From assembly GCF_003344045.1 (NCBI RefSeq), contig NZ_QFWX01000002.1, positions 62,001-126,000 on the forward strand: a DNA stretch of 64,000 nt, written 5' to 3'. The stretch is from Marinobacter vulgaris (GTDB taxonomy: Bacteria; Pseudomonadota; Gammaproteobacteria; Pseudomonadales; Oleiphilaceae). The notes beneath the pieces were generated by a model. The model ran no database searches. It was not told where the DNA came from and was given only the letters and a program-made list of their open reading frames with translations. Of this stretch, positions 19,439 to 27,634 are shown in pieces (the stretch's first letter is position 1; each line of letters opens with the position of its first letter). The translations under genes were made by a program, and so were the position numbers.

Positions 19439-20347
19439 ATGGGCTACAAGCTAAAACGCAACAAAACGGTACAGAAGAGCATTCGCCGTGTAGGCGCCGA
19501 GCAGATCGATAAGGCCATTGGCGAGATCGACGACCCCAAACTGGACCGTCACGCGGCGGTTCACCAGGTTCGCAAGCGCTGCAAGAAATTACGCGCCCTG
19601 GTACGGTTGGTGCGACCCGCGCTGGGCAAAACCTACAAACATGAAAATAAACGCTTCCGCGACGTCGCCCGCAATCTGGCCGGCATGAGGGATGAACAAT
19701 CAATGGTGGAAGCTCTTGAGCGGCTGTTGGCAACGCTCGACGTGGCTGAGCGCAAGAAGTTCGACGGCGTACTGGGTGAGCTCAGGGCAAGACGGGATGC
19801 AACCGCGGCCTCCACCGAGCAGGACCCCGAGTTACTGCTGGCCGACGCCAGGCAGTCGCTGGTAAAGGCCCGTCGCGAGGTTGACCAGTGGCAGTTGGAT
19901 GCCAAAGACTTTCAAGCGGTGAGTGGCGGTTTCCTACAGACTTACAAACGCGGCCGCAAGGCCGTCAAGCGGGCGTTCAGGAGCGGTGCCGCCAGCGATT
20001 TTCACCAATGGCGCAAGCGGGTCAAATACCACACCCATCATTTGAGGCTGCTGCGCCCACTCTGGCCGCAGGTCAACGAAGCCTGGCAAATGGAGAGCAA
20101 AGACCTGGCGGATATTCTGGGAGAAGACCACGACCTGGCAATGCTCGACGCCCTGTTGGAATCCGGGGATGAGAACCTGGCAGGAGACAAAACGCGGAAG
20201 CGCCTGCAAAAAATCATCCAGAAGCAGCAGCAGCGCCTGCGTGGGGAGGCTTGGGAGATCGGCCAACGGCTCCACGCCGAGAAGCCCAAGGCGCTGAAGA
20301 AACGCTGGGAGCGCTACTGGCATGCCTGGCAGGTGTCTGCCCATTAG
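19439..20347 (+). CDS. CHAD domain protein
   Basis: 302 residues, very basic. The CHAD hallmark of paired conserved histidines and basic residues is visible: HAAVHQVRKRCKKLRALVRLVRPAL near the start and FHQWRKRVKYHTHHLRLL near residue 185. CHAD domains bind polyphosphate and often sit on polyphosphate granules. There is no CYTH domain fused. It starts with ATG 94 bp after the left IS66 relic and is convergent with the serine acetyltransferase gene. Confidence 0.85.
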   Translation: MGYKLKRNKTVQKSIRRVGAEQIDKAIGEIDDPKLDRHAAVHQVRKRCKKLRALVRLVRPALGKTYKHENKRFRDVARNLAGMRDEQSMVEALERLLATLDVAERKKFDGVLGELRARRDATAASTEQDPELLLADARQSLVKARREVDQWQLDAKDFQAVSGGFLQTYKRGRKAVKRAFRSGAASDFHQWRKRVKYHTHHLRLLRPLWPQVNEAWQMESKDLADILGEDHDLAMLDALLESGDENLAGDKTRKRLQKIIQKQQQRLRGEAWEIGQRLHAEKPKALKKRWERYWHAWQVSAH

Positions 20348-20412
20348 TCCAGGCGCCGGAATGATCTCCGCGACATTGTCGATCCAGCATTTACCCAAAC
20401 GCAAAGACAGTA

Positions 20413-21363
20413 TCAGCGCTGCTGAAGGGACGCCTGGGAAATCTGGCTTTCAGCCGGCACACTCTGAGTCAGCCACACATTACCTCCGATGACCGATGCT
20501 CGCCCAATAGTGATCCGGCCCAGAATCGTGGCGCCAGCGTATATCACCACGTCATCTTCGACGATCGGGTGCCGGGGTTCCCCCTTGGTCAGGGAACCGG
20601 TCTCATCCTCCTTGAACCTGACGGCGCCCAGGGTCACGTTCTGATAAAGCCGCACCCTGTCACCAATGACCGCCGTCTCGCCAATTACAACACCCGTGCC
20701 ATGGTCGATGAAAAAAGAACGGCCGATAGTCGCGCCCGGGTGAATGTCGATGCCCGTGGCGGAGTGGGCCTTCTCGGCGATAATCCGGGCAATGATAGGC
20801 AGACCAGCCTGATAGAGGGCATGGGCAAGCCGATGGTGAATCAGCGCGTGGACGCCGGGGTATGAAATCAGCACCTCATCGACACAGGTGGCGGCAGGGT
20901 CACCACTGTAAGCAGCGAGTACGTCATCATCCAGCTTCCGTCTTAACGCGGGAAGTTCTCCAATCAGATCGCCCACCAGTTTACCGGCCTCATGCCGAAG
21001 CGTCTCTGTCGCCTGCTGGTTGCGATCGGCGTAGCACAGTTCAAGACAGGTCTGAACGACCAACTCACGCTCAACCGTACCCAGGCTGTAAGCGACAAAG
21101 TGGTTTTCCCGCTCTTTGGTAAGGTCCGGAGGACCAAGACGCATGGGAAACAGGATCGCGCACAGTGAATCAACTACATTGTGTATTGCCTGATTGGACG
21201 GCAGTTCACGGCTGCCGAGGTCCAGCTCCCGCCCCTGATGTTCCCGCCAGTTATGGCGGGCAAGACGAAGCTCGTTGGTAACCCGGTCAATGACGCTTTT
21301 TTCCTGTTTCAAATCGCTTTCCTCTCGTGGGTGCGCTGCCCCCTTCAAAGAGGGTGTTTTCAT
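20413..21363 (-). CDS. epsC: Serine O-acetyltransferase, EpsC type
   Basis: About 316 residues. An N-terminal helical domain is followed by left-handed beta-helix hexapeptide repeats (DIHPGATIGRSFFIDHGTG, then VVIGETAVIGDRVRLYQNV). The catalytic His lies in IDHGTGVVIGE. It makes O-acetylserine for cysteine synthesis. The long N-terminal domain and the LGAVRFKEDETG insert fit the EpsC branch rather than short CysE. ATG 21363 is chosen over an upstream TTG (21414); neither has a good ribosome site. It is divergent from selO and may share a control region with it. Confidence 0.87.
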   Translation of the reverse strand: MKTPSLKGAAHPREESDLKQEKSVIDRVTNELRLARHNWREHQGRELDLGSRELPSNQAIHNVVDSLCAILFPMRLGPPDLTKERENHFVAYSLGTVERELVVQTCLELCYADRNQQATETLRHEAGKLVGDLIGELPALRRKLDDDVLAAYSGDPAATCVDEVLISYPGVHALIHHRLAHALYQAGLPIIARIIAEKAHSATGIDIHPGATIGRSFFIDHGTGVVIGETAVIGDRVRLYQNVTLGAVRFKEDETGSLTKGEPRHPIVEDDVVIYAGATILGRITIGRASVIGGNVWLTQSVPAESQISQASLQQR

Positions 21364-21497
21364 GTTCAAATGATAGCGTTTCGATACTACATTGACTAAC
21401 TTCCATTGTTTCAATAGGGTCGATGCAAAGCTGATTCAAATGAGGCTTGTATGGACACACTCTTTGAACGGCGTGATGCGCCGGAGACTACCGAACC

Positions 21498-23240
21498 ATG
21501 ATCTCGACCCTCGAAGAACTTGCACCCCTGGCAGACTATTCACTGATGGACGGTCTCAACAGCGACCCCGACGCGAATGCCAGCGGAGATGATCACGCCC
21601 CACGCCAGGTTTTCTCGGGCCACTATGTCCCCGTCAGCCCCACGCCTATCGAAGCTCCCGATTACGTCGCCCACAGCCACACCCTGTTCCGTGAACTCGG
21701 CTTCGCCGACAGCATGGCGCAGTCGGCCAACTTCGTCCGAGCCTTCTCCGGCGACCTTTCGCTGGTTCCTGAGCCAATGCGCAAGGTCGGCTGGGCCTGT
21801 GGTTACGCCCTTTCCATCTATGGCACCGAATATACCCAGCAGTGTCCCTTCCAGACCGGCAACGGCTACGGGGACGGCAGGGCAGTCTCCGTACTTGAAG
21901 CCGTCATCGACGGTCGACGCTGGGAAATGCAGCTAAAAGGTGCCGGCCGGACGCCATACTGCCGCGGTGCTGATGGACGGGCGGTTCTGCGATCGAGTGT
22001 GCGGGAGTTCCTGGCACAGGAACATATGCACGCGCTCGGAGTGCCAACGTCACGATCCCTGAGTCTGTTCGTTTCGAAAACCGAGAGGGTCCGGCGCCCC
22101 TGGTACTCGGAGGGCTCCCGCTCCATGGAACCGGACCATATGATCTCAGAGCCGGTCGCCATTTCGACGCGGGTTGCCCCGTCCTTCATCCGCGTGGGCC
22201 AACTGGAGCTCTTTGCTCGCCGTGCCCGCAGGAAAGCGCACCCGCAGGCGATGGAAGAGCTAGAAAAGCTGGTGTTGCACCTGGTCGATCGCGAATACGG
22301 TGACGTTATCGACACTGAATTAGATACTGCACAAAAAGTGGTATTGCTTGCACGGGAGTTCCGCAGCCGGCTCACCGCTCTGGTGGCGAACTGGATTCGC
22401 GTCGGCTACTGCCAGGGCAACTTCAACAGTGACAACTGCGCCGCCGGTGGCTTCACACTCGACTACGGACCTTTCGGGTTCTGCGAGGTGTTTAACCCTC
22501 ATTACCAGCCCTGGACAGGTGGCGGACATCACTTCTCGTTCCTGAACCAGCCGGCGGCGGCAGAACGCAACTTCCAGAGTTTCTGTTCGGCGTTGCGGCC
22601 GTTACTGACCGCCCACCATGACTGTTTGCTGCAACTCGAAGAGATTCAGAATGATTTTGCAGAGGTGATGCAGGCGCAAATGGAAACGATGTGGGCTGCC
22701 AAGCTGGGGCTTGACGCATTTAACGCGGAGTTGTTCAACGAGCTTGAAACGCTGATGGCGCATACCCCTGTGGATTACACTGTCTTTTTCCGAGAGCTCT
22801 CAAACGTACCTGACGACATTCGCCCACTCCAAAAAAGCTTTTACAAAAACCTCAATAATGCAGACGCCGCAAAACCATGGATGCAAGGGGCGGCGCCCGA
22901 GGGGATCGAAAAGCGCTGGTCAGAATGGCTCACAAAATGGAAATCACTCGCTGGCATCGGCAGCACAGCCGCCGCAAATGGGACCAATCTCCGCTCCCGT
23001 GAAGAGCTCGCCAAAAAGATGAAACTCGTCAACCCGAAATACTCATTGCGCGAATGGTTCGTTGTGCCTGCCTATCAGCAGGCGTCCGAAGGCAACTACG
23101 CGCCAATTCGGGAGGTTCAGCAAGTCATGACCCGGCCATACGCCGAACAATCGAAAGAAACAGAGGAGAAATACTACCGACTGAAGCCGGCGGAGTTCTT
23201 CGATGTCGGTGGCCTGTCCTTTTACAGCTGTTCGTCGTGA
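21498..23240 (+). CDS. selO: SelO/YdiU family protein AMPylase
   Basis: 580 residues of the pseudokinase fold that transfers AMP to Ser/Thr/Tyr. Key segments are present: [31 protein letters not shown] (catalytic Lys), [10 protein letters not shown], the NSDN metal-binding motif and LDYGPFGF. The C terminus ends SCSS, matching the conserved CSS tail where other members carry selenocysteine. The usual HGVMNTDN is changed to CQGNFNSDN, placing this in a divergent branch. It is linked to redox stress in bacteria and is surrounded by cysteine-synthesis and polyphosphate-binding genes and IS66 relics. Confidence 0.9.
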   Translation: MISTLEELAPLADYSLMDGLNSDPDANASGDDHAPRQVFSGHYVPVSPTPIEAPDYVAHSHTLFRELGFADSMAQSANFVRAFSGDLSLVPEPMRKVGWACGYALSIYGTEYTQQCPFQTGNGYGDGRAVSVLEAVIDGRRWEMQLKGAGRTPYCRGADGRAVLRSSVREFLAQEHMHALGVPTSRSLSLFVSKTERVRRPWYSEGSRSMEPDHMISEPVAISTRVAPSFIRVGQLELFARRARRKAHPQAMEELEKLVLHLVDREYGDVIDTELDTAQKVVLLAREFRSRLTALVANWIRVGYCQGNFNSDNCAAGGFTLDYGPFGFCEVFNPHYQPWTGGGHHFSFLNQPAAAERNFQSFCSALRPLLTAHHDCLLQLEEIQNDFAEVMQAQMETMWAAKLGLDAFNAELFNELETLMAHTPVDYTVFFRELSNVPDDIRPLQKSFYKNLNNADAAKPWMQGAAPEGIEKRWSEWLTKWKSLAGIGSTAAANGTNLRSREELAKKMKLVNPKYSLREWFVVPAYQQASEGNYAPIREVQQVMTRPYAEQSKETEEKYYRLKPAEFFDVGGLSFYSCSS

Positions 23241-23411
23241 CTGACGCAGTAAAGGAAAAGTTGATCAAGGCTATTTAGGTAGGAAGTGCAGTGGTCAACT
23301 AATCCTGACCCTATTTCAAGTTTTCTTCTTCAATCGCCCTGGATTCGTGCCGGTCAATCTGCCGGCGAAAACCGCTGCACCGCACAACGAATCCGCCTCG
23401 GATAGGCGTAA

Positions 23412-23510
23412 CACCATCCGCATCGCGCCTACCTGTTTGCCAACAAACGGGGCAACCGGATGAAGGTCCTGATCCACGATGGGCTGGGTATCTGGCTGTG
23501 TGCCCGCCGG
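23412..23510 (+). pseudogene. IS66 TnpB (Orf2) internal relic, right copy
   Basis: The frame encodes HHPHRAYLFANKRGNRMKVL followed by DGLGIWLCARR, the conserved core of IS66 Orf2 (TnpB). The start and end of the gene are missing; the coding frame is joined near 23510 to a TnpC tail in another frame, consistent with an internal deletion of the element. Confidence 0.8.
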
Positions 23511-23515
23511 CCCAG

Positions 23516-23668
23516 TCAGCCAAGCTGAACGGGCATGATCCGTATGTCTACCTGAAGGATGTGCTGAGCCGCTTGCCGACGCAGGAGAACAACGCCATCG
23601 ACGAACTGTTGCCTCACAACTGGAAGCCTTTCTCAGGTCCTTCCAATAAGGTCAATCGTGGTGATTGA
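23516..23668 (+). pseudogene. IS66 TnpC C-terminal relic, right copy
   Basis: It encodes SAKLNGHDPYVYLKDVL, then LPTQENNAIDELLPHNW and a stop at 23666-23668. It is similar to but not identical with the left relic and lies in the opposite orientation. Its end overlaps the last 17 bases of the convergent UPF0114 gene. Confidence 0.85.
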
Positions 23669-24173
23669 TATGGCTTTTTCCCATCAGGAACAGCGAAGCA
23701 GCCAAGGCTAATACCGAAAGTGCCAAATAGATGATATCCAGTGGAGTCAAGAAGCGAATATCCACAACCGCTCTGAAGAACTCGATAATCACCGCTAGGA
23801 TAACCACACGAACAATCTTGTTCTTAAGCTCGTCAAACGACTGAACGTTAAAAGGATGACTCCTACCACTCTCTTCTGACGCCTCGATGGGCGACACAAA
23901 AAGCCGGTATATGCCCAGTCCGAAAATGAGCAGGACAACAGCGATCAAATAGATATCAATTGCAATGATGATGTCAGTCACCAAGAACTCATGGATATCT
24001 TCTGTACTTGTGCCGAGGTAATAATTAACGGTAGCCATTACAAGTTGGATAATATCCATAGTTCCCACAACGAATAACGTCAGAGAACCCAGAAGACTGG
24101 CGAGTACCGCAATAAGCACCAGAAAACGGGAGTGCCACAAAAACTGCTCGAACTTTTTTTCTAGGGAATTCAT
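23652..24173 (-). CDS. UPF0114/YqhA family membrane protein
   Basis: 173 residues with about four membrane helices (17-42, 65-90, 115-135, 143-165). The start EKKFEQFLWHSRFLVLIAVLAS and the acidic DIIIAIDIYLIAVVLLIFGLGIY segment are typical of UPF0114 (E. coli YqhA). The function is unknown. Base composition is more AT-rich than that of flanking genes. Its stop lies inside the end of the IS66 relic, so the relic and this gene converge and overlap. Confidence 0.82.
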   Translation of the reverse strand: MNSLEKKFEQFLWHSRFLVLIAVLASLLGSLTLFVVGTMDIIQLVMATVNYYLGTSTEDIHEFLVTDIIIAIDIYLIAVVLLIFGLGIYRLFVSPIEASEESGRSHPFNVQSFDELKNKIVRVVILAVIIEFFRAVVDIRFLTPLDIIYLALSVLALAASLFLMGKSHINHHD

Positions 24174-24924
24174 TAATGATCTAACCTGAAATTGTTAATT
24201 TTGCAGTTGCTACCGCAGTGATACTTTGGTCGTTTTTTAGGCGCTCGGTATACGAGCCGGGTAAACAGATCCGACAACCGCTTCTTGAGTAGGGTAGCTC
24301 ACGACTGAACACAGAACGAGTGCTGATTGCGCCAATAACAGTATAAGAGGTGGAGAAAATTGCTCGCCAACATTGTGTATATCGCGTTCGCGCTTGTCCT
24401 CCTTTTCATTGGAGCAGAGGGGCTCGTCAGACGCAGTTCGTCACTGGCACTGCGAGCGGGTCTCAGTCGCCTGATGGTGGGTCTGACCATCGTTGCATTT
24501 GGCACCAGCTCGTCGGGAATGTGGTGGGCTCAAACTGCATCGGATCGACGGCATGCCCAAAACAAATTCAATCGCGTCTCGGTAGTGTCTCAAGGTAGTC
24601 TTGACATAGGAGCTTGACGCTTTCTAGGCATCGCTGGTTCGGCACGGCCAGATAACGCCATCTTGAATGCGGTCCGTTTAAGATGTCTTCTCCGGACACT
24701 TACCCCTGCCTTAGCCACACCCCGCCAAAAAATGACGCGATGCCTTACCGAGCTTTTTGGCGAACGGTTGACGGAGTGGTCCGGGATCAATGAAGTGGCG
24801 GCTTAATGTTGGCAAATGGTATTGCCTCGATTGGCAATTGGTACTGTTCTGAATTTGTCCTATGGACTCGGGAACTACCCACGGCTAGCTTCAGTAGCGT
24901 ACGCCAATTTTAACGGAGCAAACC
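24174..24924. other. Decayed DNA without intact genes
   Basis: The only recognisable piece is a cation-exchanger fragment (listed separately). A stop-free frame at about 24624-24807 ends in ERLTEWSGINEVAA, but it lacks an early start codon and a known family. The rest shows nothing I can name. Together with the IS66 relics this looks like a site of repeated deletion. Confidence 0.5.
24360..24520 (+). pseudogene. Calcium/sodium antiporter N-terminal fragment
   Basis: The frame opens with TTG and reads VYIAFALVLLFIGAEGLVRR, then LSRLMVGLTIVAFGTSSSG. This is the first repeat of CaCA-type (YrbG) exchangers, whose AFGTSSPE motif forms the ion site. Here the sequence departs right after AFGTSS and is followed by unrelated, soon-terminated codons, so over 80% of the protein is missing. 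Confidence 0.7.
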
Positions 24925-25419
24925 ATGAAAGCACTTTTAAGCACTGTCATTTTGTTAACCCTTGCATCGAATGGTTGGGCGAGTGACCAGATCGAGCGAA
25001 TGGCCGTAGACACTTTCCAGACGTTCGATGCCAGCGAACTCGACTGGCAAGCGGAAGCCATTTTACCGCCAGGCGCGGAAAGCGTATTGCTGGTCGGCGA
25101 TCCCGGCAAGGCCGACGTTTTTATTGTGCTGCTGAAGTTCCCCCCGAATTATCCTATTCCCGCTCACACCCACCCCTTTACCGAAGTCCTCACGGTACTG
25201 AAGGGCGATATAGAACACGGCCTCGGGAAGACTCTGAATAAGGAGAGGAGCGAAACCTTGCAGGCGGGAGACAGCTTTGTGTTGCCCGCAGATCATGCTC
25301 ATTACTTGTGGACGAACGACGAGGAAACCATTGTCCAGTTAATTGCAACCGGCCCCTGGGACATTACCTACACCGACCCGGCGGACGATCCCAGAAACAA
25401 GTCGGAACTTACGGACTAA
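24925..25419 (+). CDS. Periplasmic cupin domain protein
   Basis: 164 residues. A signal peptide is predicted up to NGWAS. A single cupin barrel follows with metal-ligand motifs IPAHTHPFTEVLTVLKG and, in the second motif, LPADHAHYLW. The metal and substrate are unknown; similar small secreted cupins include dioxygenase-like and sugar-binding proteins. TAACGGAGCAAACC precedes the ATG, a good ribosome site. It is the first intact gene after the decayed stretch and precedes a peroxiredoxin on the same strand. Confidence 0.8.
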   Translation: MKALLSTVILLTLASNGWASDQIERMAVDTFQTFDASELDWQAEAILPPGAESVLLVGDPGKADVFIVLLKFPPNYPIPAHTHPFTEVLTVLKGDIEHGLGKTLNKERSETLQAGDSFVLPADHAHYLWTNDEETIVQLIATGPWDITYTDPADDPRNKSELTD

Positions 25420-25484
25420 TCACAGCAGGAATGAGTGATTAGGGGTCGGGTGTTGGCCAACCCACCGATTCGATAATCCTATTT

Positions 25485-25500
25485 GTTCTATAGATAGAAC
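25485..25500. promoter_or_regulatory. Palindrome upstream of the peroxiredoxin gene
   Basis: GTTCTATAGATAGAAC has two 7-bp arms around AG, 90 bp upstream of the peroxiredoxin start and within an AT-rich promoter-like region. A peroxide-responsive regulator is plausible but the spacing does not clearly match the four-part OxyR consensus. Confidence 0.4.
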
Positions 25501-25590
25501 TTTATTGTATATAGCCACACGGAAGGGTTATTGTGATCGGGACATAGCGAGGCACAGCCTTACAAAGCCAAACCCGACAGGAGATCCACC

Positions 25591-26217
25591 ATGAGTTTGA
25601 GACTCGGCGATACCTCGCCGAACTTCACCATCGACAGCACCGCCGGCCAGATCAATTTCCACGACTGGGTGGGGGATTCCTGGGTATTCTTCTTCAGCCA
25701 CCCGGCCGACTTCACACCGGTCTGCACAACGGAAATGGGCCGTACCGCGCAGCTGGCGAACGAGTTCACAGCGCGCAATGTAAAGCCCCTGGGGCTTTCC
25801 ACCGATAGCGTTGAAGAACACGTGAAGTGGATTGAAGACGTCAACGATACCCAAACCTGTGATCTGCAGTTCCCGATCCTTGCTGACGCCGATCACAAGG
25901 TGGCTGAGCTGTATGAAATGATCCATGCGGGGGAAAGCGAGACCGCAGCGGTACGCAGCGTGTTTATCATCGACCCGAACAAGAAAATCCGTCTGACCAT
26001 GACCTACCCCATGGCTGTCGGCCGCAACTTCGACGAAATCCTCCGGGTGATCGACGCACTGCAGTGTGGGGATGCCAATAACTGCGCCCTGCCCGCTGAC
26101 TGGCGCAAGGGTGACGCCGTCATCATTCCGCCCTCCATTTCCAATGAAGACGCCAGGGACCTGTTCCCGAACGGCTGGGAGGAAATCCGGCCTTACCTGC
26201 GCACCACCCGGCTCTGA
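25591..26217 (+). CDS. 1-Cys peroxiredoxin (Prx6 type)
   Basis: 208 residues. The peroxidatic Cys lies in HPADFTPVCTTEMGR, with the Prx6-type long C-terminal dimerisation region (ALPADWRKGDAVIIPP). There is no resolving Cys at the 2-Cys position, although two other cysteines occur at CGDANNC. It reduces hydrogen or organic peroxides in the cytosol. AGGAGATCCACC precedes the ATG. A palindrome and AT-rich promoter lie upstream and a terminator follows, so it is monocistronic. Confidence 0.93.
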   Translation: MSLRLGDTSPNFTIDSTAGQINFHDWVGDSWVFFFSHPADFTPVCTTEMGRTAQLANEFTARNVKPLGLSTDSVEEHVKWIEDVNDTQTCDLQFPILADADHKVAELYEMIHAGESETAAVRSVFIIDPNKKIRLTMTYPMAVGRNFDEILRVIDALQCGDANNCALPADWRKGDAVIIPPSISNEDARDLFPNGWEEIRPYLRTTRL

Positions 26218-26234
26218 TCTGGTTGGCGGATGAC

Positions 26235-26267
26235 AAAGGGGGCTTGCCAGTGGCCAGGTCCCCTTTT
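26235..26267 (+). terminator. Intrinsic terminator after peroxiredoxin
   Basis: AAAGGGG pairs with CCCCTTT at the base of a hairpin whose loop contains a further GCC/GGC pairing; it ends in TTTT. Confidence 0.75.
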
Positions 26268-26293
26268 CCGGTTTGACCCGCGTCAATCCTGGA

Positions 26294-26309
26294 GTTATAT
26301 GCTTATAAC
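26294..26309. promoter_or_regulatory. Operator-like inverted repeat upstream of rhodanese gene
   Basis: GTTATA and TATAAC flank TGCT. It lies about 83 bp upstream of the rhodanese ATG. ArsR-type persulfide sensors (BigR/SqrR group) bind AT-rich dyads of this kind, but the assignment is only suggestive. Confidence 0.35.
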
Positions 26310-26391
26310 ACCACTTGAAGCACCCGATAACCCAAGCGTATGTTAAATGGGAAAGAGTGTCGGGCTGTTCCGAGCAGAGGAGGAAATAACC

Positions 26392-26937
26392 ATGAAACAG
26401 TTACTGATAGCGTTACTTGTTACGTTCAGCATCGGCTTTAACGCCCATGCCGAGGAGGCTCTTGCCCTGACGCCCCAGGAGACCTACGACTTGGTTCAGG
26501 AGCAGGGTGACCAGATGCTCTTTGTCGATGTCCGGGACCCCGTGGAGATCATGTTCATCGGCTACACCGACGAAATCGACAAGAATGTTCCGTTCAAGCT
26601 TGTTGACCGCGGTGAATTCCTTGCTGAGAAAGGCCGGTTTGCCATGAACACCAATCCGGATTTCGCGGCAGATGTGGAGAAGGCGCTGAAGGAAAAAGGC
26701 CTCGACAAGAACGCACTGGTGGTGACCATGTGCCGTTCCGGCTCCACACGGGGCAAACCGAGCGCCGAGTACCTGATGGAGCGGGGTTTCACCAACGTAA
26801 AATACATTGATAACGGCTTTCAGGGCGGTGGTGCCAAAGAAGGCGAAAAGAAAGGCATGAGAATTGTCAGCGGCTGGCAGAACAGCGGGTTGCCCTGGTC
26901 GATGGACCTGAACCCGGAAAAGATCTATCGCCCGTGA
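26392..26937 (+). CDS. Exported rhodanese domain protein
   Basis: 181 residues. A signal peptide (KQLLIALLVTFSIGFNAHA) directs it to the periplasm. A single rhodanese domain follows, with DVRDPVEI near the start and the active-site loop VTMCRSGSTRG carrying the catalytic Cys. ATG 26392 has a strong GAGGAGGAAATAACC ribosome site; an upstream in-frame ATG would destroy the signal peptide. It is likely to bind or transfer sulfane sulfur. Neighbours on the other strand encode a DsrE-like protein and a persulfide-dioxygenase-like enzyme. Confidence 0.88.
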   Translation: MKQLLIALLVTFSIGFNAHAEEALALTPQETYDLVQEQGDQMLFVDVRDPVEIMFIGYTDEIDKNVPFKLVDRGEFLAEKGRFAMNTNPDFAADVEKALKEKGLDKNALVVTMCRSGSTRGKPSAEYLMERGFTNVKYIDNGFQGGGAKEGEKKGMRIVSGWQNSGLPWSMDLNPEKIYRP

Positions 26938-27061
26938 TCTAATCCTCGATACAGACCTCTCGCTGCTTTACTGCGCGGGCGGTCTTGCCAATCAGCACGG
27001 CTATGAGAGCCGTCAATAACGCCAGCTTCAGAAACCGTGTCACCTGGGTCAGAAAGAAACA

Positions 27062-27093
27062 GGAAATGCCCAGGCACTTACCCTGGCATTTCC
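27062..27093 (-). terminator. Hairpin after the DsrE-like gene
   Basis: GGAAATGCCCAGG and CCTGGCATTTCC form a stem of about 12 bp with one bulge, just after the DsrE-like stop. On the minus strand it is followed by a pyrimidine-rich CTGTTTCTTTCT run. Confidence 0.65.
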
Positions 27094-27104
27094 CCAGGGC
27101 AGAA

Positions 27105-27548
27105 TCAGAATGTGAAGGTACGCATCTCCTCATTCAGCATCTGGCCTGCCATCTCTGGCGGCATGGCAACACCCACGCCATCGATCAGGTCATCCTTACT
27201 GTAGTCGCTGTTGGGCAAGTACAGCGCACAGACTTTGGCCTCGCCACCCTTCTTGAGCAGGCCGCGAAGCATCTGGCCCGGCGTGACATCCTTGGGCTTG
27301 AGCGCCGGCGCTTCGTAGGATTTCAGCGCCAGGTCGCCGGCCTTGTCACAAAGCAGCACGTTTACCTTGGCACCCTGCTCGGCCATGGTATTGGACAGCA
27401 CCATCGCCATCCCCTGGGTTTGCAGGGAATCGCTGGAGAGGATCACCAGCACCTCCTCAATGGCACCCTTGTGATTGTCAGCGTGGACGCTGAAAGGCGC
27501 AACCGCAATCAATGCGGCAGCAGCCAGGGCTTTGAATGATTTGATCAT
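27105..27548 (-). CDS. Exported DsrE family protein
   Basis: 147 residues. A signal peptide (KSFKALAAAALIAVAPFSVHA) is followed by a DsrE/DsrF-like fold (EEVLVILSSDSLQTQGMAMVLSN). Cysteines in VLLCDKAGD and KVCALYL are candidates for sulfur binding. Such periplasmic DsrE proteins often accompany sulfide or persulfide metabolism. AAGGAG lies 8 nt before the ATG at 27548; a TTG two codons upstream is not needed. It is downstream of the persulfide-dioxygenase-like gene on the same strand. Confidence 0.8.
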   Translation of the reverse strand: MIKSFKALAAAALIAVAPFSVHADNHKGAIEEVLVILSSDSLQTQGMAMVLSNTMAEQGAKVNVLLCDKAGDLALKSYEAPALKPKDVTPGQMLRGLLKKGGEAKVCALYLPNSDYSKDDLIDGVGVAMPPEMAGQMLNEEMRTFTF

Positions 27549-27634
27549 GGGCAAAACTCCTTCTTGGGTTGATCGGTAGACTGCATAGACTAAATTACGC
27601 GGTCACCGGTACCACTTCAGTGACAAAGTCACTT

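Noticed and set aside
18739-24350. tRNA-Arg used as integration site of a genomic island
   Set aside because: No integrase gene and no repeat of the tRNA 3' end was found downstream; the relics are IS66, which do not target tRNA genes.
26939-27133. Small minus-strand frame with one hydrophobic helix (FLKLALLTALIAVLIGK)
   Set aside because: It starts inside the DsrE-like gene and runs through that gene's terminator hairpin. No ribosome site is seen at the start or at an internal GTG (27043). It remains possible as a tiny membrane protein.
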